From Brachionus koreanus (lineage: Eukaryota; Rotifera; Eurotatoria; Ploima; Brachionidae): a stretch of 64,000 nucleotides of DNA. Where the stretch lies: contig PJRA01000309.1 in the NCBI GenBank assembly GCA_016987375.1, positions 244,757 through 308,756 of the forward strand. The letters are read 5' to 3'. A program made the position numbers and the translations under genes. Shown here piece after piece: positions 48,230 to 59,681 of this stretch; the stretch's first letter is position 1, and every line of letters begins with the position of its first letter. The notes below the pieces were generated by a model that was not told where the DNA came from, made no database searches, and saw only the letters and a list, made by a program, of their open reading frames with translations.

Positions 48230-51118
48230 TTGGTATTTGGCAAAACCAGTTTAGATAATTTTTAAATAATTATCTAGCTTTCTTTTAATTTATGATCAAA
48301 TTTCTTTTGATTTTAATGCACTCATTTATTTTTAATGTGTGAAAATTTTCGCCCAAATCAAGCCCATAAATTTTCTGAAAAATAATTCTAACTTTTTGGA
48401 AAAAAATCAATTAGCTTGAAAACAGTTTAAACAATTATTTAGTTTAATTATCATAAGTTGCTAAATCGATATCTCGAAAAAACAAAATAGAAAAATTTGA
48501 ATCATTTTTGCCTAATAAACTCAAGTAAAATTCATACGAATGACAAATGACTTTAATGATTTGATGTTTTAAAAGTAACGAAAAAAATTTTAAATTATTT
48601 GAAATATTTGTTTGTGCGCCTCAAATATTTGATCAAATCTTGTTTAACTCAATTTATTAAAATTGGCTTACGAGGTACTTGGCGTTTCCCACAGGCTTAA
48701 GACTCTTTAAAAACAAAAAAAATATTTTCAATAATTTAAATACGCATTTAAAATGCTTACTAAAAACATTCTCTTTTTAAATTAAATTAATTTAAAAACA
48801 AAATTTGATTGACAACTCTAATTGTTGTTTTTTTTTTAATCTTTTTTTTTTCACAACTCTTTTTAAATTTAACTCTATAATTTTGCTTTTAATAAACTTA
48901 AGTTACTATTGTCTAAATTTCAAATAAACCGATATGATGATCGAGTATTTCCTGTGATTTTAAGGAAAAATATTTTCAAACCAAAATTGACGTTAATGAC
49001 AAAGCTATTTCCATTATTCCCTCAGCACATCAGAACATAAATTCCTGGTATTGTGCATTGTTAATCAATTTAGATCAGTTAATCAATAACAAAACGCTAA
49101 ACAAAAATAAAATATCTGCCAAAAAATGATCCTTATCATTTTTATCGGTTAAAAAATCAAAAAAAAATTAATCAATGAAAAATTATTTGAAAACATATAA
49201 ACAATGCTTTTTAATTAAAAACATACCCTTGAAATTTTATTTTAAGAGCTGAGAAAAAAAAATGATTTTATTTGGCTTTTTTGCAAGCAGAAATTTGCCC
49301 AAGCGATTCACAGCTCTTGGGTAAAATAAAAATTTAATCTTTTGACTAGCAAAAAAGGTTTATTTGAAATCGATTTTTTTCTTGTTGTATCGGTCCCAAA
49401 AGTGACACTTAAAAAAAAAAGAAAAAAACAACAGCTGATACAGCAAAATAAATGCCTTTGATTAAATAGAAAAAAAATATTGCTAATAGTTTATAATTCT
49501 AATAATTAAATGGCTTAAAGATTACCCAACAATATTGGTTGTAACCAGAGAAACTTAAATTTATTTTTAATGTAATGGCAAAACTTCCAATTATAGATCT
49601 AAATAAAAAATAATTGCTCTTAGAGTCTTAAATTAAGTCTTGCGAAAGAAAAATCGAATCAAATTAAAAACAAATAATTATATATTTAAAAGGAAAAGGA
49701 AGCTGTGTAAATGACTGCTAATGCGATATATTCGGTGCCATCATCTTGATCATAATCTAGCTGCTTGTTTCATGGCCTATGGAAAATAAAACTTGATAAA
49801 TTAATAATAAAAATAAAATAAAATAAAACTAACAAACAAATTGCATCTTATTATGATTTAGTGCGCTAAAAACTGATTTTAATTTGCATTTTATTAAACA
49901 ATTTTATTTGTTCTAAAATTTCAGTTCAATTGAATCCCCAGCTCTTATTAGCATTTATTTTTGACAAGCAATATCCGTAGATAAGAGATTAAATATTCAA
50001 AAAGAAAAAATGAAAATAAAAAATTTAATTTTCTTGGCTAGGAAATTATGAATCAATCGATCCGACCGACCAGAATTATCATAATTAACTGACAAAAAGC
50101 GCAAACGCTTGCCTCAAGTGCATAGCGAGAGCCATCATTCTTCAAAAGCTAAATAGATAGAAGCCTTAGCTTAGCTTACTTCGAAAGCTATTAACCTTTC
50201 TTCTTTCATTTAACATTTGAATTTCTAAATTTCTTTCAACAGGTTGTGTACTTAGTCTGAAATCATTTGAAAAAGGTCGGATTGGGATCGCGATTGAAAC
50301 CTCGATAGTAAGCACTTAGCACTGAAATTCTATTGAACAATTAAGACAAAAAAATTATCATCATCGATAAAAAATAAAATATTGAAAATTTTTCTAAAAT
50401 TTTTGAAAAAAAAATTGCTTATAAGAAAGAAAAAAATTTCAAGATTAAGCATACTCGTTTGAAGCAGAGAATTAGTTTTCAAGATAAACTAATTATTCTT
50501 TTATTTTTAAAAAATGAGCTAATGTTGTTTGATTAAAAAAAAAACAACTGAAAAAAGCTTATAAGGTTAGATAAATAGTTAGATTTCTATGAGAATTTAA
50601 ACTAGCAGCTAAATATGGACTTGGATTTGGATTACAAAATATTTCAAAAATACATATTATAGATCTAAATTCAGATCAGAATTGTAGACTAGATTTTAAA
50701 ATAAAGCATATTTAGTTCACTCTTAAATTCAAAAGCAAATGCTTCAAAGCTTTTACAGATAAGAATAAACCAATAAAACCTAGTACTCGAATATTAGAGC
50801 ATCTTAATTCAATAAACTAATGTAAAAAAATTCTATTATTTATTATTTTCTTAATTATTGTCCATATTTTTTTAATATAGATTTTAAAAAAAATTAAGTT
50901 TTATATTTCATGTTTTATACTAGAAAAAAAGTGTGCTTTAATTAGTTTTTCATATGGAAAAATAGGCTCATAGAATAAAAAATAAAGATTAAAGTTAAAA
51001 ACAGTATAGATCGTGAATTCTTACCAAATAAAGGTAGATCGATTTAGTTAATACAAAATAAGTAATTGCATGCGGTGTGAGACCTATGTATTATAAGTGT
51101 GTGAGTAAGTGTGTATGA

Positions 51119-51143
51119 GTGTGTGTGTGTGTGTGTGTGTGTA
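51119..51143 (+). repeat. (GT)n microsatellite
   Basis: About twelve uninterrupted GT units preceded by a degenerate GT-rich lead. Confidence 0.95.
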
Positions 51144-53354
51144 TCTTTATATATCAATTTTTATAAATCTAAACAGAATTTTAACCTTTTCTAATGAAAA
51201 CATTTCTGATGTAATTTAAGGAATTCTAAGCGCAAATAGTAATTGTTTGGTTGTAAGCCAGGCTTAAAAAATAACAAAATAACAAGCTTCAAATAGATAG
51301 TTCAATAGATTTAATTAGCTATTTATTATGCTCGCTTTCCGCATCTTAAATTCATTTTTTTTATTCAAGATAAAAATTAGCATGACTTGATGGGTCTAAT
51401 AACAAAAACAAAATTGAATCATATGGCTCACTGGCTCATTGTGTGAATATTGAAAAATAAAATGAAAAATTTTTGGCTATTTCAACCATAGCATTAGAAC
51501 AACAACAACAACAAGCACTAAAATGTTATCCCATCAAATAATGAAAAATTAACTTTTTTTTGTTTTGAATAAATAATTTTTTATTGCTTCCTCAGTTTGT
51601 CTTGTTCAAATCAGAATTTTATTATTATGACGCCATTTCCTTTATGCTAGTAGAATATTAACACTCTTATCAAACGATAATGACTGACAAAATTGCTCGA
51701 TAAGAGAGTATTCGATCAATAGTTTTAATGCTAATTGATTTTATCTAAGACTCTTGTTTGATTTGAACCGGAAAGTGCCGATAAACACTTCTAAATGCAA
51801 TTAAAAAAAATAAAAAAGTTAGGAAAATCGATTTTTCAGAATTTAATCTCTCCTGATGTGAATGTTTGCTTCAATTGTAAGCATTTAAAATATTCTCGAA
51901 AATTCATCAATTATTAAAGTTTGAAAGAAAAAATTTTTTTTCATTAAGGTAATTAAAAAAACTAAAAAAAAGATATTATTTAACACTTTAAAAACCAGCA
52001 TTTACCTTAGCTGGAAAATTTTTTTCAATTCAAAACAAAAATTAATTAATTTTCATAGCTGAGCGGAAATGCATTGCAAAAAAAAAATGAAAAAAAATTT
52101 TTTAAATTGGCCAAATTTGCTCGACTTTAAATACTAGGAAGCAGTGACTGAAGCAGTCAATCAATATGTGGCAAGTTGTACCCTAGGTCTTGACAACTGT
52201 GCGTAGGCTACACAAAAATCAGCTATTCGCGCCACAGATTATAATTAGATTTTGTCAAAAAAAAGTTTGATTATTTAAAATTTGAAATAGGGAAAGTTAA
52301 CAAAAATATATACAGAAAAAATAAAAAAAAAACAGCTAGATAAGCAAATGCTAGAGTATAAAGTTTTAGGATTTATTTGTTTTGTATTAAATTAAGAGAA
52401 AAAAGAAGAGTGAATGGAAAATTTATCTTTTTTGTTTCATTACTCGAACATTTATCTATCGGGAATTTTAGTTCGATTGGAATGAAAATCTTGTTTTATC
52501 ATGATTTGATTAATTATTCAAAAGCTTGTAAAATTGATACTATAAGTTGTTCAAAGCCATAGTTAAACAATTATGTAACTTAAGAATGGGTGAATATATT
52601 GATTCTTGATGAAATAAACACATGTTGGAGAAAAAAAAGAACCTACAACACTTTTTAAAACAAAGTTAATTGGAAATTGTTGTCTTGAAAACTGCTTTGA
52701 AAATGATAAGTTGCACAACTAGTTCTGAGACAAAAAAGGCTATAAATTTTAAGGAATTTAATAATGCGATTGTGGCACGATATTTTAAAAGATTGCCAGT
52801 AAAGTAAGAAAGAATTTCATGTGATATTTAAAATGAGAAAATATTCGTAATTATTATGGAATAAAAAAGCTATCTGCCAGCTAAAAAATTGAGAAAAAAT
52901 AACTCCAAGATTATTTATACTAAAATTGCTTTGAAATAAAAATAATTATTTTAATACGTATCAATAAGAAAATTCAGAAAAAAGCAAAAAAACGATTGAG
53001 TAAAACTAATTTGTATAGGTAAAATTGAAAAAAAAATCTGTCTGCTATTAATAAAAAGAACCTAGGTGAATAAGAAATTAAGATTTTAAAGATAAAAATT
53101 CTCTTGTTCTTTTAAGATTAAATCTTCGAAAATTGACTAAGTTTTTGATTAATTGATTTGAAGAATAGAAAAAAAATAAGGGAAATTAAAAAAAAAAAGA
53201 TAAAGAAATAAATTTAAAAAAAAGATCTGGAAAAATTTTTAGTTAAATGGTTTTTTAATCATTCCAAATAGGCAATATTTAAAGTAATAATTCAAAATAT
53301 GAAAAAAATTTATTTAATGTAAAATTTTAAAATAAAGAGTACTGATCCGGTCTT

Positions 53355-53667
53355 TTAAAAAGCTCCTGGATAAGTACCAAATGATGGAAACGATTGAGCT
53401 GAATTGAGTGATTGTGAACCGTACAATGAAAGTGGAGTCAATTGGGCAGCAGCTTGGCTGAATTGAGGGGTTGACAAAGCAGCAGTTTGATCAAAGTTAA
53501 AAGATTGGCCCAATGTTGAAAATGATGATGGTTGAGCAGCAGCAAATGATGCTTGTCCCAATGAAGCTTGGTTAAATTGAGCTGATGGAAAAGCTTTTTT
53601 TATTTAAATTAAGTTTTAATTAATTTTTCCTTTTTTATAACTGAAAAATGAACTTACTGTTGAACAT
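53355..53667 (-). CDS. 82-residue F/Q/S/A-rich protein, copy 1L
   Basis: Exons 53667-53658 (ATGTTCAACA) and 53593-53355, donor gtaagttc, acceptor ..aaaaaaag. The product starts MFNTFPSAQFNQASLGQ and ends FPSFGTYPGAF. It has no cysteine, no lysine or arginine, a single aspartate, no signal peptide and no membrane helix. Aromatic residues (mostly F) are spaced through an A/Q/S background, which suggests a disordered, self-associating chain; that is inference only. I know no family for it. The same protein is encoded five more times in this window. TATAAATA (minus) lies at 53727-53720. Confidence 0.75.
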
Positions 53668-54048
53668 TTTATGATTTTTTCAAATTTATTGATAATTTTT
53701 TTTAAAAAAAATACAGATGTATTTATATTAAAATAAAAATATAAAACTAATAAATAAATTAAGTAAAGCCTGAATAATTTCTAAGAATAACCAGTTTTCA
53801 GAATTTTCTTTTTTTTTTTTTTTAATTTTTTCTTTTAATTTAATTTATTTTGTTGTCGATAAAAATGATCTGTAAGTTAATAGATGCTTCTTTTTTTTTC
53901 TTAATATTGTGGGTGTTTTTCATTCTTTTTTTTGATATTAAATATTAAAAGAACAAGTTTTTTCTTTTAACTTTTGATTAAAAAAAAACTATTTTAGTTG
54001 TATAGGAAAATTAATTCAAGCTTGACTAGTTTTATATTTTTATTTTAA

Positions 54049-54056
54049 TATAAATA
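54049..54056 (+). promoter_or_regulatory. TATA box of copy 1R (representative of the family)
   Basis: TATAAATA 59 bases before the ATG. Equivalent boxes: 53727-53720 and 57891-57884 and 61395-61388 (minus), 58214-58221 and 61700-61707 (plus). In unit 3 right the surrounding sequence differs, yet the box keeps the same distance (58). Confidence 0.6.
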
Positions 54057-54107
54057 CATCTGTATTTTTTTAAAAAAAATTATCAATAAATTTGAAAAAA
54101 TCATAAA

Positions 54108-54420
54108 ATGTTCAACAGTAAGTTCATTTTTCAGTTATAAAAAAGGAAAAATTAATTAAAACTTAATTTAAATAAAAAAAGCTTTTCCATCAGCTCAATT
54201 TAACCAAGCTTCATTGGGACAAGCATCATTTGCTGCTGCTCAACCATCATCATTTTCAACATTGGGCCAATCTTTTAACTTTGATCAAACTGCTGCTTTG
54301 TCAACCCCTCAATTCAGCCAAGCTGCTGCCCAATTGACTCCACTTTCATTGTACGGTTCACAATCACTCAATTCAGCTCAATCGTTTCCATCATTTGGTA
54401 CTTATCCAGGAGCTTTTTAA
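54108..54420 (+). CDS. 82-residue F/Q/S/A-rich protein, copy 1R
   Basis: Exons 54108-54117 and 54182-54420. The protein is identical to copy 1L. The intron is the same type as in 1L (contains 'ttttcagttataaaaaagg'), unlike the other right-hand copies, so this arm appears to have been overwritten by its partner. Confidence 0.75.
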
Positions 54421-54435
54421 AAGACCGGATCAATA

Positions 54436-55413
54436 ATCATTTCTTTATTATTTTTTAAATTTTAGAATAAATTTAAAATAAATCTTTTTTAAATTACATC
54501 TTATTTAATCTTAACGAAATATGTTAATTTTTGAATTAATTTTGTTTTTTAATTTTTTTTTCTCTACCCCATACATTAACAAGCCATTTTTACTTTTCAT
54601 TTATTTTGTTGTTTTAAGTCTATTATTTATCCCGGTCCAAAATAAATTTCATGATTTCATTTCTCTTTGATTACAACTTTATATATTTAATACAACTTTC
54701 ATTTTTTTTCAATTTTTTTTGAATAACTCCACTTTTAACCTAAATGCAATTGATTGATTACTTTTTTATTTTGTTTTTTTTTATTTAAAATAAATTAATC
54801 GATCAGAGTTTTCTAATTTTCTTGTTATTTTTCTTCAATTTTTTTTAAGGCAATTTACTTAAGTTTTATTTTGTCTGTAAATAAAAATATTAGGAATAAT
54901 TTTACATTTGTTTATTCAATTTTTTTTTAATTGTCTGATTTTTTTATTCTATTTAAATTGTTATTTATTCAACTTGATGATACGTGTTCTTTTGTTTATT
55001 AGAATATTTTTTAATTTTCACTTCACAAGCTTTTGTTTACGCTAGAATAAACAATTCACATTTTCAGACAACATAGCTGCCAAATAATATTTTAAAAACA
55101 TCATCGCTAAATTTAAAAATGACCAAAAATTTATTTCAAGCAATTTTTATTTTTATGTACACAAAAAAATTGATCATAGATCTTCATAATATTGATTTTT
55201 TTCTATCTAAATTTAAAAAAAATGAAAATAAAAAAAGAGTGAATGATTTGAATTTTTTCAAATCGGCATAATGAATTGGAATAATTATAATTTAAATAAA
55301 AAATCAACCATTAATTTAAAAATAATTTCCAAAAATTCCAAATTTTTTATTTACTTATTTTTCATTTCAATAATTTAATTTAAATCTAAAAGCTTGAAAT
55401 CAAATTAAAAAAA
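54436..55413. other. Intergenic, nothing recognised
   Basis: A/T-rich. The first 60 bases resemble the 3' flanks of copy 3R and of the fragment at 58868-58950. The last part should contain the SCLY promoter. Confidence 0.4.
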
Positions 55414-56884
55414 ATGAGCAAAAATTTAGATCAAAAGTAAATTTAGATAAAATAAATAGCTTAATTCTAATTATAGGAAAATACCTAAGAGTGTACCTTG
55501 ATTTCAATGCCACAACGCCACTCGATGCAGAAGTGATTACATGCATCACTGAATCCTTATGCCAGGGATGGTCGAATCCTTCAAGTCAATCGAGTGCTGG
55601 AAAAGGCGCCAAACAACAAATAAACAACTCTCGAGCATTAATTGCTCAAATGATAAATGCAAATTTTTCATCTGATATTGTTTTTTTATCTGGTGGAACT
55701 GAGGTTTAAAAAAAAAAAATTTTTTTCAAATTAAAAATATTTTATTCAAGGCAAATAATGTGGTCTTTAATTCAACATATGTTCATTATCAAAATTTGAA
55801 AAAAAATTATAATGATTTAGAGCCATTGCCGCATTTTATTATATCAAATATAGAACACGATTCGGTTAGACTGGTGGCTGAACACTATCAAAAAACTGGC
55901 CTTGGAGGTAAAAAAAATGAATTAAGAAAAATATAGAATTTAAAATTAAAATATAAAAGAGCTGTCTGTAGTGAATGTTGATCCAAACGGTGCTGTTAGA
56001 GTCAAAGAAGTTTTGGAATTGATACAACCTAACACTGTGCTTATTTCAATTATGTTAGCAAACAATGAAACGGGAGTTGTTCAACCTGTCGAAGAATTGG
56101 CAACAGAAATCAGGGGAATAAATGATCGAAAAGTTCCCATTTTTATTCATACTGATGCAGCTCAAGCTGTTGGCAAGATAAAGGTGGATGTAGAAAAATT
56201 GATGGTAGACTATTTGACCATTGTTGGTCATAAGTTTTATGGACCCAAAATAGGAGCACTATATGCTAGAAATTGTCTGGTTCCAAATTTAAAACAGTCA
56301 CCCCTTCATCATCTTTTTCAAGGAGCTGGACAAGAAAGTGGACTTAGACCAGGAACTGAAAATACACCAATGATTGTCGGTCTTGGAAAAGCTTCTCAAT
56401 TGGTATCTGAAAATTTAGAAAAATTTTCTAAACATATGCTCGAAATTAGAGATTATTTAGAGAAAAAATTAATTGTAAATTTTTGTTTTTTTTGTTATTT
56501 ATTGTAGTTTAAAACGAAAAGTAAAATTATTTTTAGGAAGTTTTTGGCAGTGAAAACTTGAAATTCAATGGAAAATCAGACAAAACGCAAAGACTGCCGA
56601 ATACTTGTAATGTATCTTTTGTATCAGCTCCCTATTTTAAAGGATTCAAAATATTAGAGCATTGTGAGATATTGGAAGCAAGTACTGGTTCGTGCTGTCA
56701 TTCGGGTGAATATAAACCTTCAAAGATATTGCTAGCAATGAATAATGATTTTAAAGCCGCCTCAAATGCTTTAAGACTGAGTGTGGGAAGAGAAACGACT
56801 AAAAAAGAAATAGATCTAGTTGTAAAAGATATTAAAAAATCGCTCGAAAAAATAGCAGTTATTAATTTTTTAAAGAATAATTAA
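55414..56884 (+). CDS. SCLY: Selenocysteine lyase
   Basis: Five exons (55414-55436, 55490-55703, 55751-55907, 55960-56474, 56537-56884) join in phase to 418 residues. The start MSKNLDQK runs into VYLDFNATTPLD, the standard N-terminal block, which fixes the unusual acceptor cctaag at 55489. Landmarks: GGTEANN across the second intron, EHDSVR, IMLANNETGVVQPV, HTDAAQAVGK, PLP lysine K223 in VGHKFYGP, RPGTENTPMI, and catalytic C357 in GSCCHSGE, where SCLY has ACHS. By family, the enzyme is PLP-dependent, releases selenium from selenocysteine to give alanine and feeds selenophosphate synthesis in the cytosol. The GSCCHSG and RLPNTCN context favours SCLY over mitochondrial NFS1. It lies between palindromic units 1 and 2. 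Confidence 0.9.
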
Positions 56885-57071
56885 ATTAAAAAGTTCAAAA
56901 GTAAATTATTAAAAATAAAAAATAATTAAAAAAAAATTCAATTAATTGTATATTTAATGACCAATATAAGTTTAGTAAAAATGAATTAAGTTATCTAAGA
57001 GGATTTTGAGTACTTAACAAGGACTACTTGTTATAAGTGGTTAAGATAATTGCTGACCAACATATAAAAAG

Positions 57072-57340
57072 AAAGACCAAACAGAGACTTCGCCATTAAA
57101 TCTAAGTGCCATAATTGTAAAACCAAATGTATTAGATCGTGAACCAAACAAATGTTTTAAGCTTGAAAAAATGGTGATTTTTGGTCAAGTGGTAAAGTAA
57201 TAATTTAAGAAGACTATAGAAGGGTTCATGATGAAGTATTCTTTTTTCAGAAAAAGAAAGGTAAAATTAAATTACGAAGAGCCGATAGTGGAAAAAAACT
57301 CAAAAAAAAAGCTAAAGAGTTAAATGAATGGATTGAATAG
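57072..57340 (+). pseudogene. Two-exon gene 3' fragment captured at the edge of unit 2
   Basis: 57072-57191 is open for 40 codons (KDQTETSPLNLSAIIVKPNV, then LDREPNKCFKLEKMVIFGQV), followed by donor gtaaag, and 57251-57340, after acceptor ttttttcag, continues in the same phase for 29 codons rich in lysine to a stop (ending AKELNEWIE). It looks like the spliced 3' end of an unknown gene. Part of it (about 57135-57235) recurs inverted at about 58790-58870 in the right flank, without the second exon. No upstream exons or family recognised, so it may be a fragment. Confidence 0.4.
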
Positions 57341-57518
57341 AGACTAACGAATCTCATAAAAAGTCTGTGCGGATGCTTCATCAAATGGAAATTCAACACA
57401 ATAGAAGAAACATAAATACAAAAATAAAAGAAAGATATTAACCTATGAATTCTATTTTATTCATAAATAATTAAAAAAGAATTAAATTAAACAAAGTAAA
57501 GACTATTGATCCGGTCTT

Positions 57519-57831
57519 TTAAAAAGCTCCTGGATAAGTACCAAATGATGGAAACGATTGAGCTGAATTGAGTGATTGTGAACCGTACAATGAAAGTGGA
57601 GTCAATTGAGCAGCAGCTTGGCTGAATTGAGGGGTTGACAAAGCAGCAGTTTGATCAAAGTTAAAAGATTGGCCCAATGTTGAAAATGATGATGGTTGAG
57701 CAGCAGCAAATGATGCTTGTCCCAATGAAGCTTGGTTAAATTGAGCTGATGGAAAAGCTTTTTTTATTTAAATTAAGTTTTAATTAATTTTTCCTTTTTT
57801 ATAACTGAAAAATGAACTTACTGTTGAACAT
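57519..57831 (-). CDS. 82-residue F/Q/S/A-rich protein, copy 2L
   Basis: Exons 57831-57822 and 57757-57519; protein identical to copy 1L. Its intron is the type of 1L and 3L, but its third-alanine codon before QLTP is GCT as in the right-hand copies 2R and 3R, so the exon looks converted from its partner arm while the intron is not. Confidence 0.75.
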
Positions 57832-58273
57832 TTTATGATTTTTTCAAATTTATTGATAATTTTTTTTAAAAAAAATACAGATGTATTTATATTAAAATAA
57901 AAATATAAAACTAATAAATAAATTAAGTAAAGCCTGAATAATTTCTAAGAATAACCAGTTTTCAGAATTTTCTTTTTTTTTTTTTTTAATTTTTTCTTTT
58001 AATTTAATTTATTTTGTTGTCGATAAAAATGATCTGTAAGTTAATAGATGCTTCTTTTTTTTTCTTAATATTGTGGGTGTTTTTCATTCTTTTTTTTGAT
58101 ATTAAATATTAAAAGAACAAGTTTTTTCTTTTAACTTTTGATTAAGAAAAAAACTATTTTAGTTGTATAGGAAAAATAATTCAAGCTTGACTAGTTTTAT
58201 ATTTTTATTTTAATATAAATACATCTGTATTTTTTTTAAAAAAAATTATCAATAAATTTGAAAAAATCATAAA

Positions 58274-58585
58274 ATGTTCAACAGTAAGTTCATTTTTGAA
58301 TTTAAAAAGTAAAAAATTAATTAAAATTTAATTTAAATAAAAAAAGCTTTTCCATCAGCTCAATTTAACCAAGCTTCATTGGGACAAGCATCATTTGCTG
58401 CTGCTCAACCATCATCATTTTCAACATTGGGCCAATCTTTTAACTTTGATCAAACTGCTGCTTTGTCAACCCCTCAATTCAGCCAAGCTGCTGCTCAATT
58501 GACTCCACTTTCATTGTACGGTTCACAATCACTCAATTCAGCTCAATCGTTTCCATCATTTGGTACTTATCCAGGAGCTTTTTAA
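58274..58585 (+). CDS. 82-residue F/Q/S/A-rich protein, copy 2R
   Basis: Exons 58274-58283 and 58347-58585; protein identical to the others. The intron is of the second type ('gaatttaaaaagtaaaaaat'). Confidence 0.75.
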
Positions 58586-58867
58586 AAGACCGGATCAATA
58601 GTCTTTACTTTGTTTAATTTAATTCTTTTTTAATTATTTATGAATAAAATAGAATTCATAGGTTAATATCTTTCTTTTATTTTTGTATTTATGTTTCTTC
58701 TATTGTGTTGAATTTCCATTTGATGAAGCATCCGCACAGACTTTTTATGAGATTCGTTAGTCTCTTTTTAATTCTTCATTATGAACCCTTCTAAAGCCTT
58801 CTTAAATTATTACCTTTACCACTTGACCATAAATCATCCTTTTTTAAAGCTAAAAACACTTGTTTGG

Positions 58868-58950
58868 TTCAATCAGCTCAATTCAGCTTAATCGTTTCCA
58901 TCATTTGGTACTTGCATTCTGGTATCCAAGAGCTTTTTAAAAGACCGATC
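58868..58950 (+). pseudogene. 3' fragment of the 82-residue protein gene
   Basis: It matches the last 70 bases of exon 2 ('caattcagct.aatcgtttcc', 'atcatttggtact') but contains a stop (TAA for CAA), an 11-base insertion before 'ccaagagctttttaaaagac', and a 3' flank of the unit 1/3 type. It sits at the outer edge of unit 2 and is probably the remnant of a fourth copy or unit. Confidence 0.7.
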
Positions 58951-59681
58951 TGCAGTCATTTCTTTATTAATTTTGAAATTTTAGAATATTTTAAAATTAA
59001 ATTGAATAATTATTACTCCATATATTTAATTTTAATGGTTAATTTTTTTCATAAAATTTTAAATTAATTGAAATCTTTTTTAAATAAAGGCTTATCATTA
59101 AAGCTTAAATTATTCTGAAAACTCAAAAATTCTATAAAAATACTAATTTTTTATTACCTTATTGATTTATATTTTTCCATTCATTTTGTTCTGTGATATC
59201 TGATATAATTCTTTATGTGATATTAAATAATTTTCTTTTTTTCTTTAAATAAGTAATTTCAAAAATAATAATCAAAAAAAATTATAAAAACATTAGCCCA
59301 AATTAATTAATTTATTTTTTATTAAACGCAAAAGTTTCAATATTGAAGTAAAATATTAAGATGAAATGTGATTTTTAATTCAAAATTTTTTTAAGATTAA
59401 TAATATCACTTCCTTAAAAACATACCATTTTATTAATAAAAATTTTATCAATAAATATACCAGTTTATTTCCTATTTATTTTTCTTTATCTAAACGTCAA
59501 CTTCATTATCTTTTTAACCTTTTTTTAAAACTAACAATATTTTAAGATATCAATTTTTTTTTTTATAATAAAGAAATACATTCATTTATATTTTTTACAG
59601 CCAAAACCTAAAGTAAAAAACAAGTATTGTTTAGTAAATAAAAAATTTCATTAAGCTTTTATTTCAATATTTTAAACAAAA
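58951..59681. other. Intergenic, nothing recognised
   Basis: A/T-rich sequence upstream of the methyltransferase gene; no motif identified. Confidence 0.4.

Larger units (their letters stand above)
45771..53340. other. 7.6 kb without a recognised gene
   Basis: Mostly A/T-rich. (GT)n microsatellites lie at 48204-48229 and 51119-51143. GC-richer islands at about 48670-48705, 49685-49790, 50050-50330 and 52120-52250 contain short open frames, some flanked by good splice signals, on both strands. No set of them could be joined into a recognisable protein, so they may be conserved regulatory elements or small exons of an unknown gene. Confidence 0.4.
53340..54435. repeat. Palindromic gene-pair unit 1
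   Basis: Inverted arms run from about 53345-53749 and 54027-54430, each ending outward in 'gatccggtcttttaaaaag' or its complement and holding one small gene, a TATA box and the 5' region. The 277-base spacer 53750-54026 is single-copy within the unit (starts 'taagtaaagcctgaataatt', ends 'aattcaagcttgac'). Both arms carry the same intron type and the same GCC alanine codon. Confidence 0.9.
57130..58870. repeat. Palindromic gene-pair unit 2 with extended arms
   Basis: Besides the gene arms (57505-57913 and 58192-58600) the inverted match continues outward for roughly 270 to 380 bases on each side (for example 'tgatgaagcatccgcacaga' right versus its complement left). The left arm has about 95 extra bases at about 57240-57340. 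The spacer 57914-58191 has the same orientation as in unit 1. The extended flanks are shared by the two arms but not by units 1 and 3. Confidence 0.8.

Noticed and set aside
49690..49790. Minus-strand peptide DYDQDDGTEYIALAVIYTAS as a receptor exon
   Set aside because: No usable donor follows and no neighbouring exon fits the phase; it may be chance.
52377..52562. 61-codon plus-strand frame
   Set aside because: No recognisable domain; the neighbouring frame at about 52700-52810 is also open for over 30 codons, suggesting chance.
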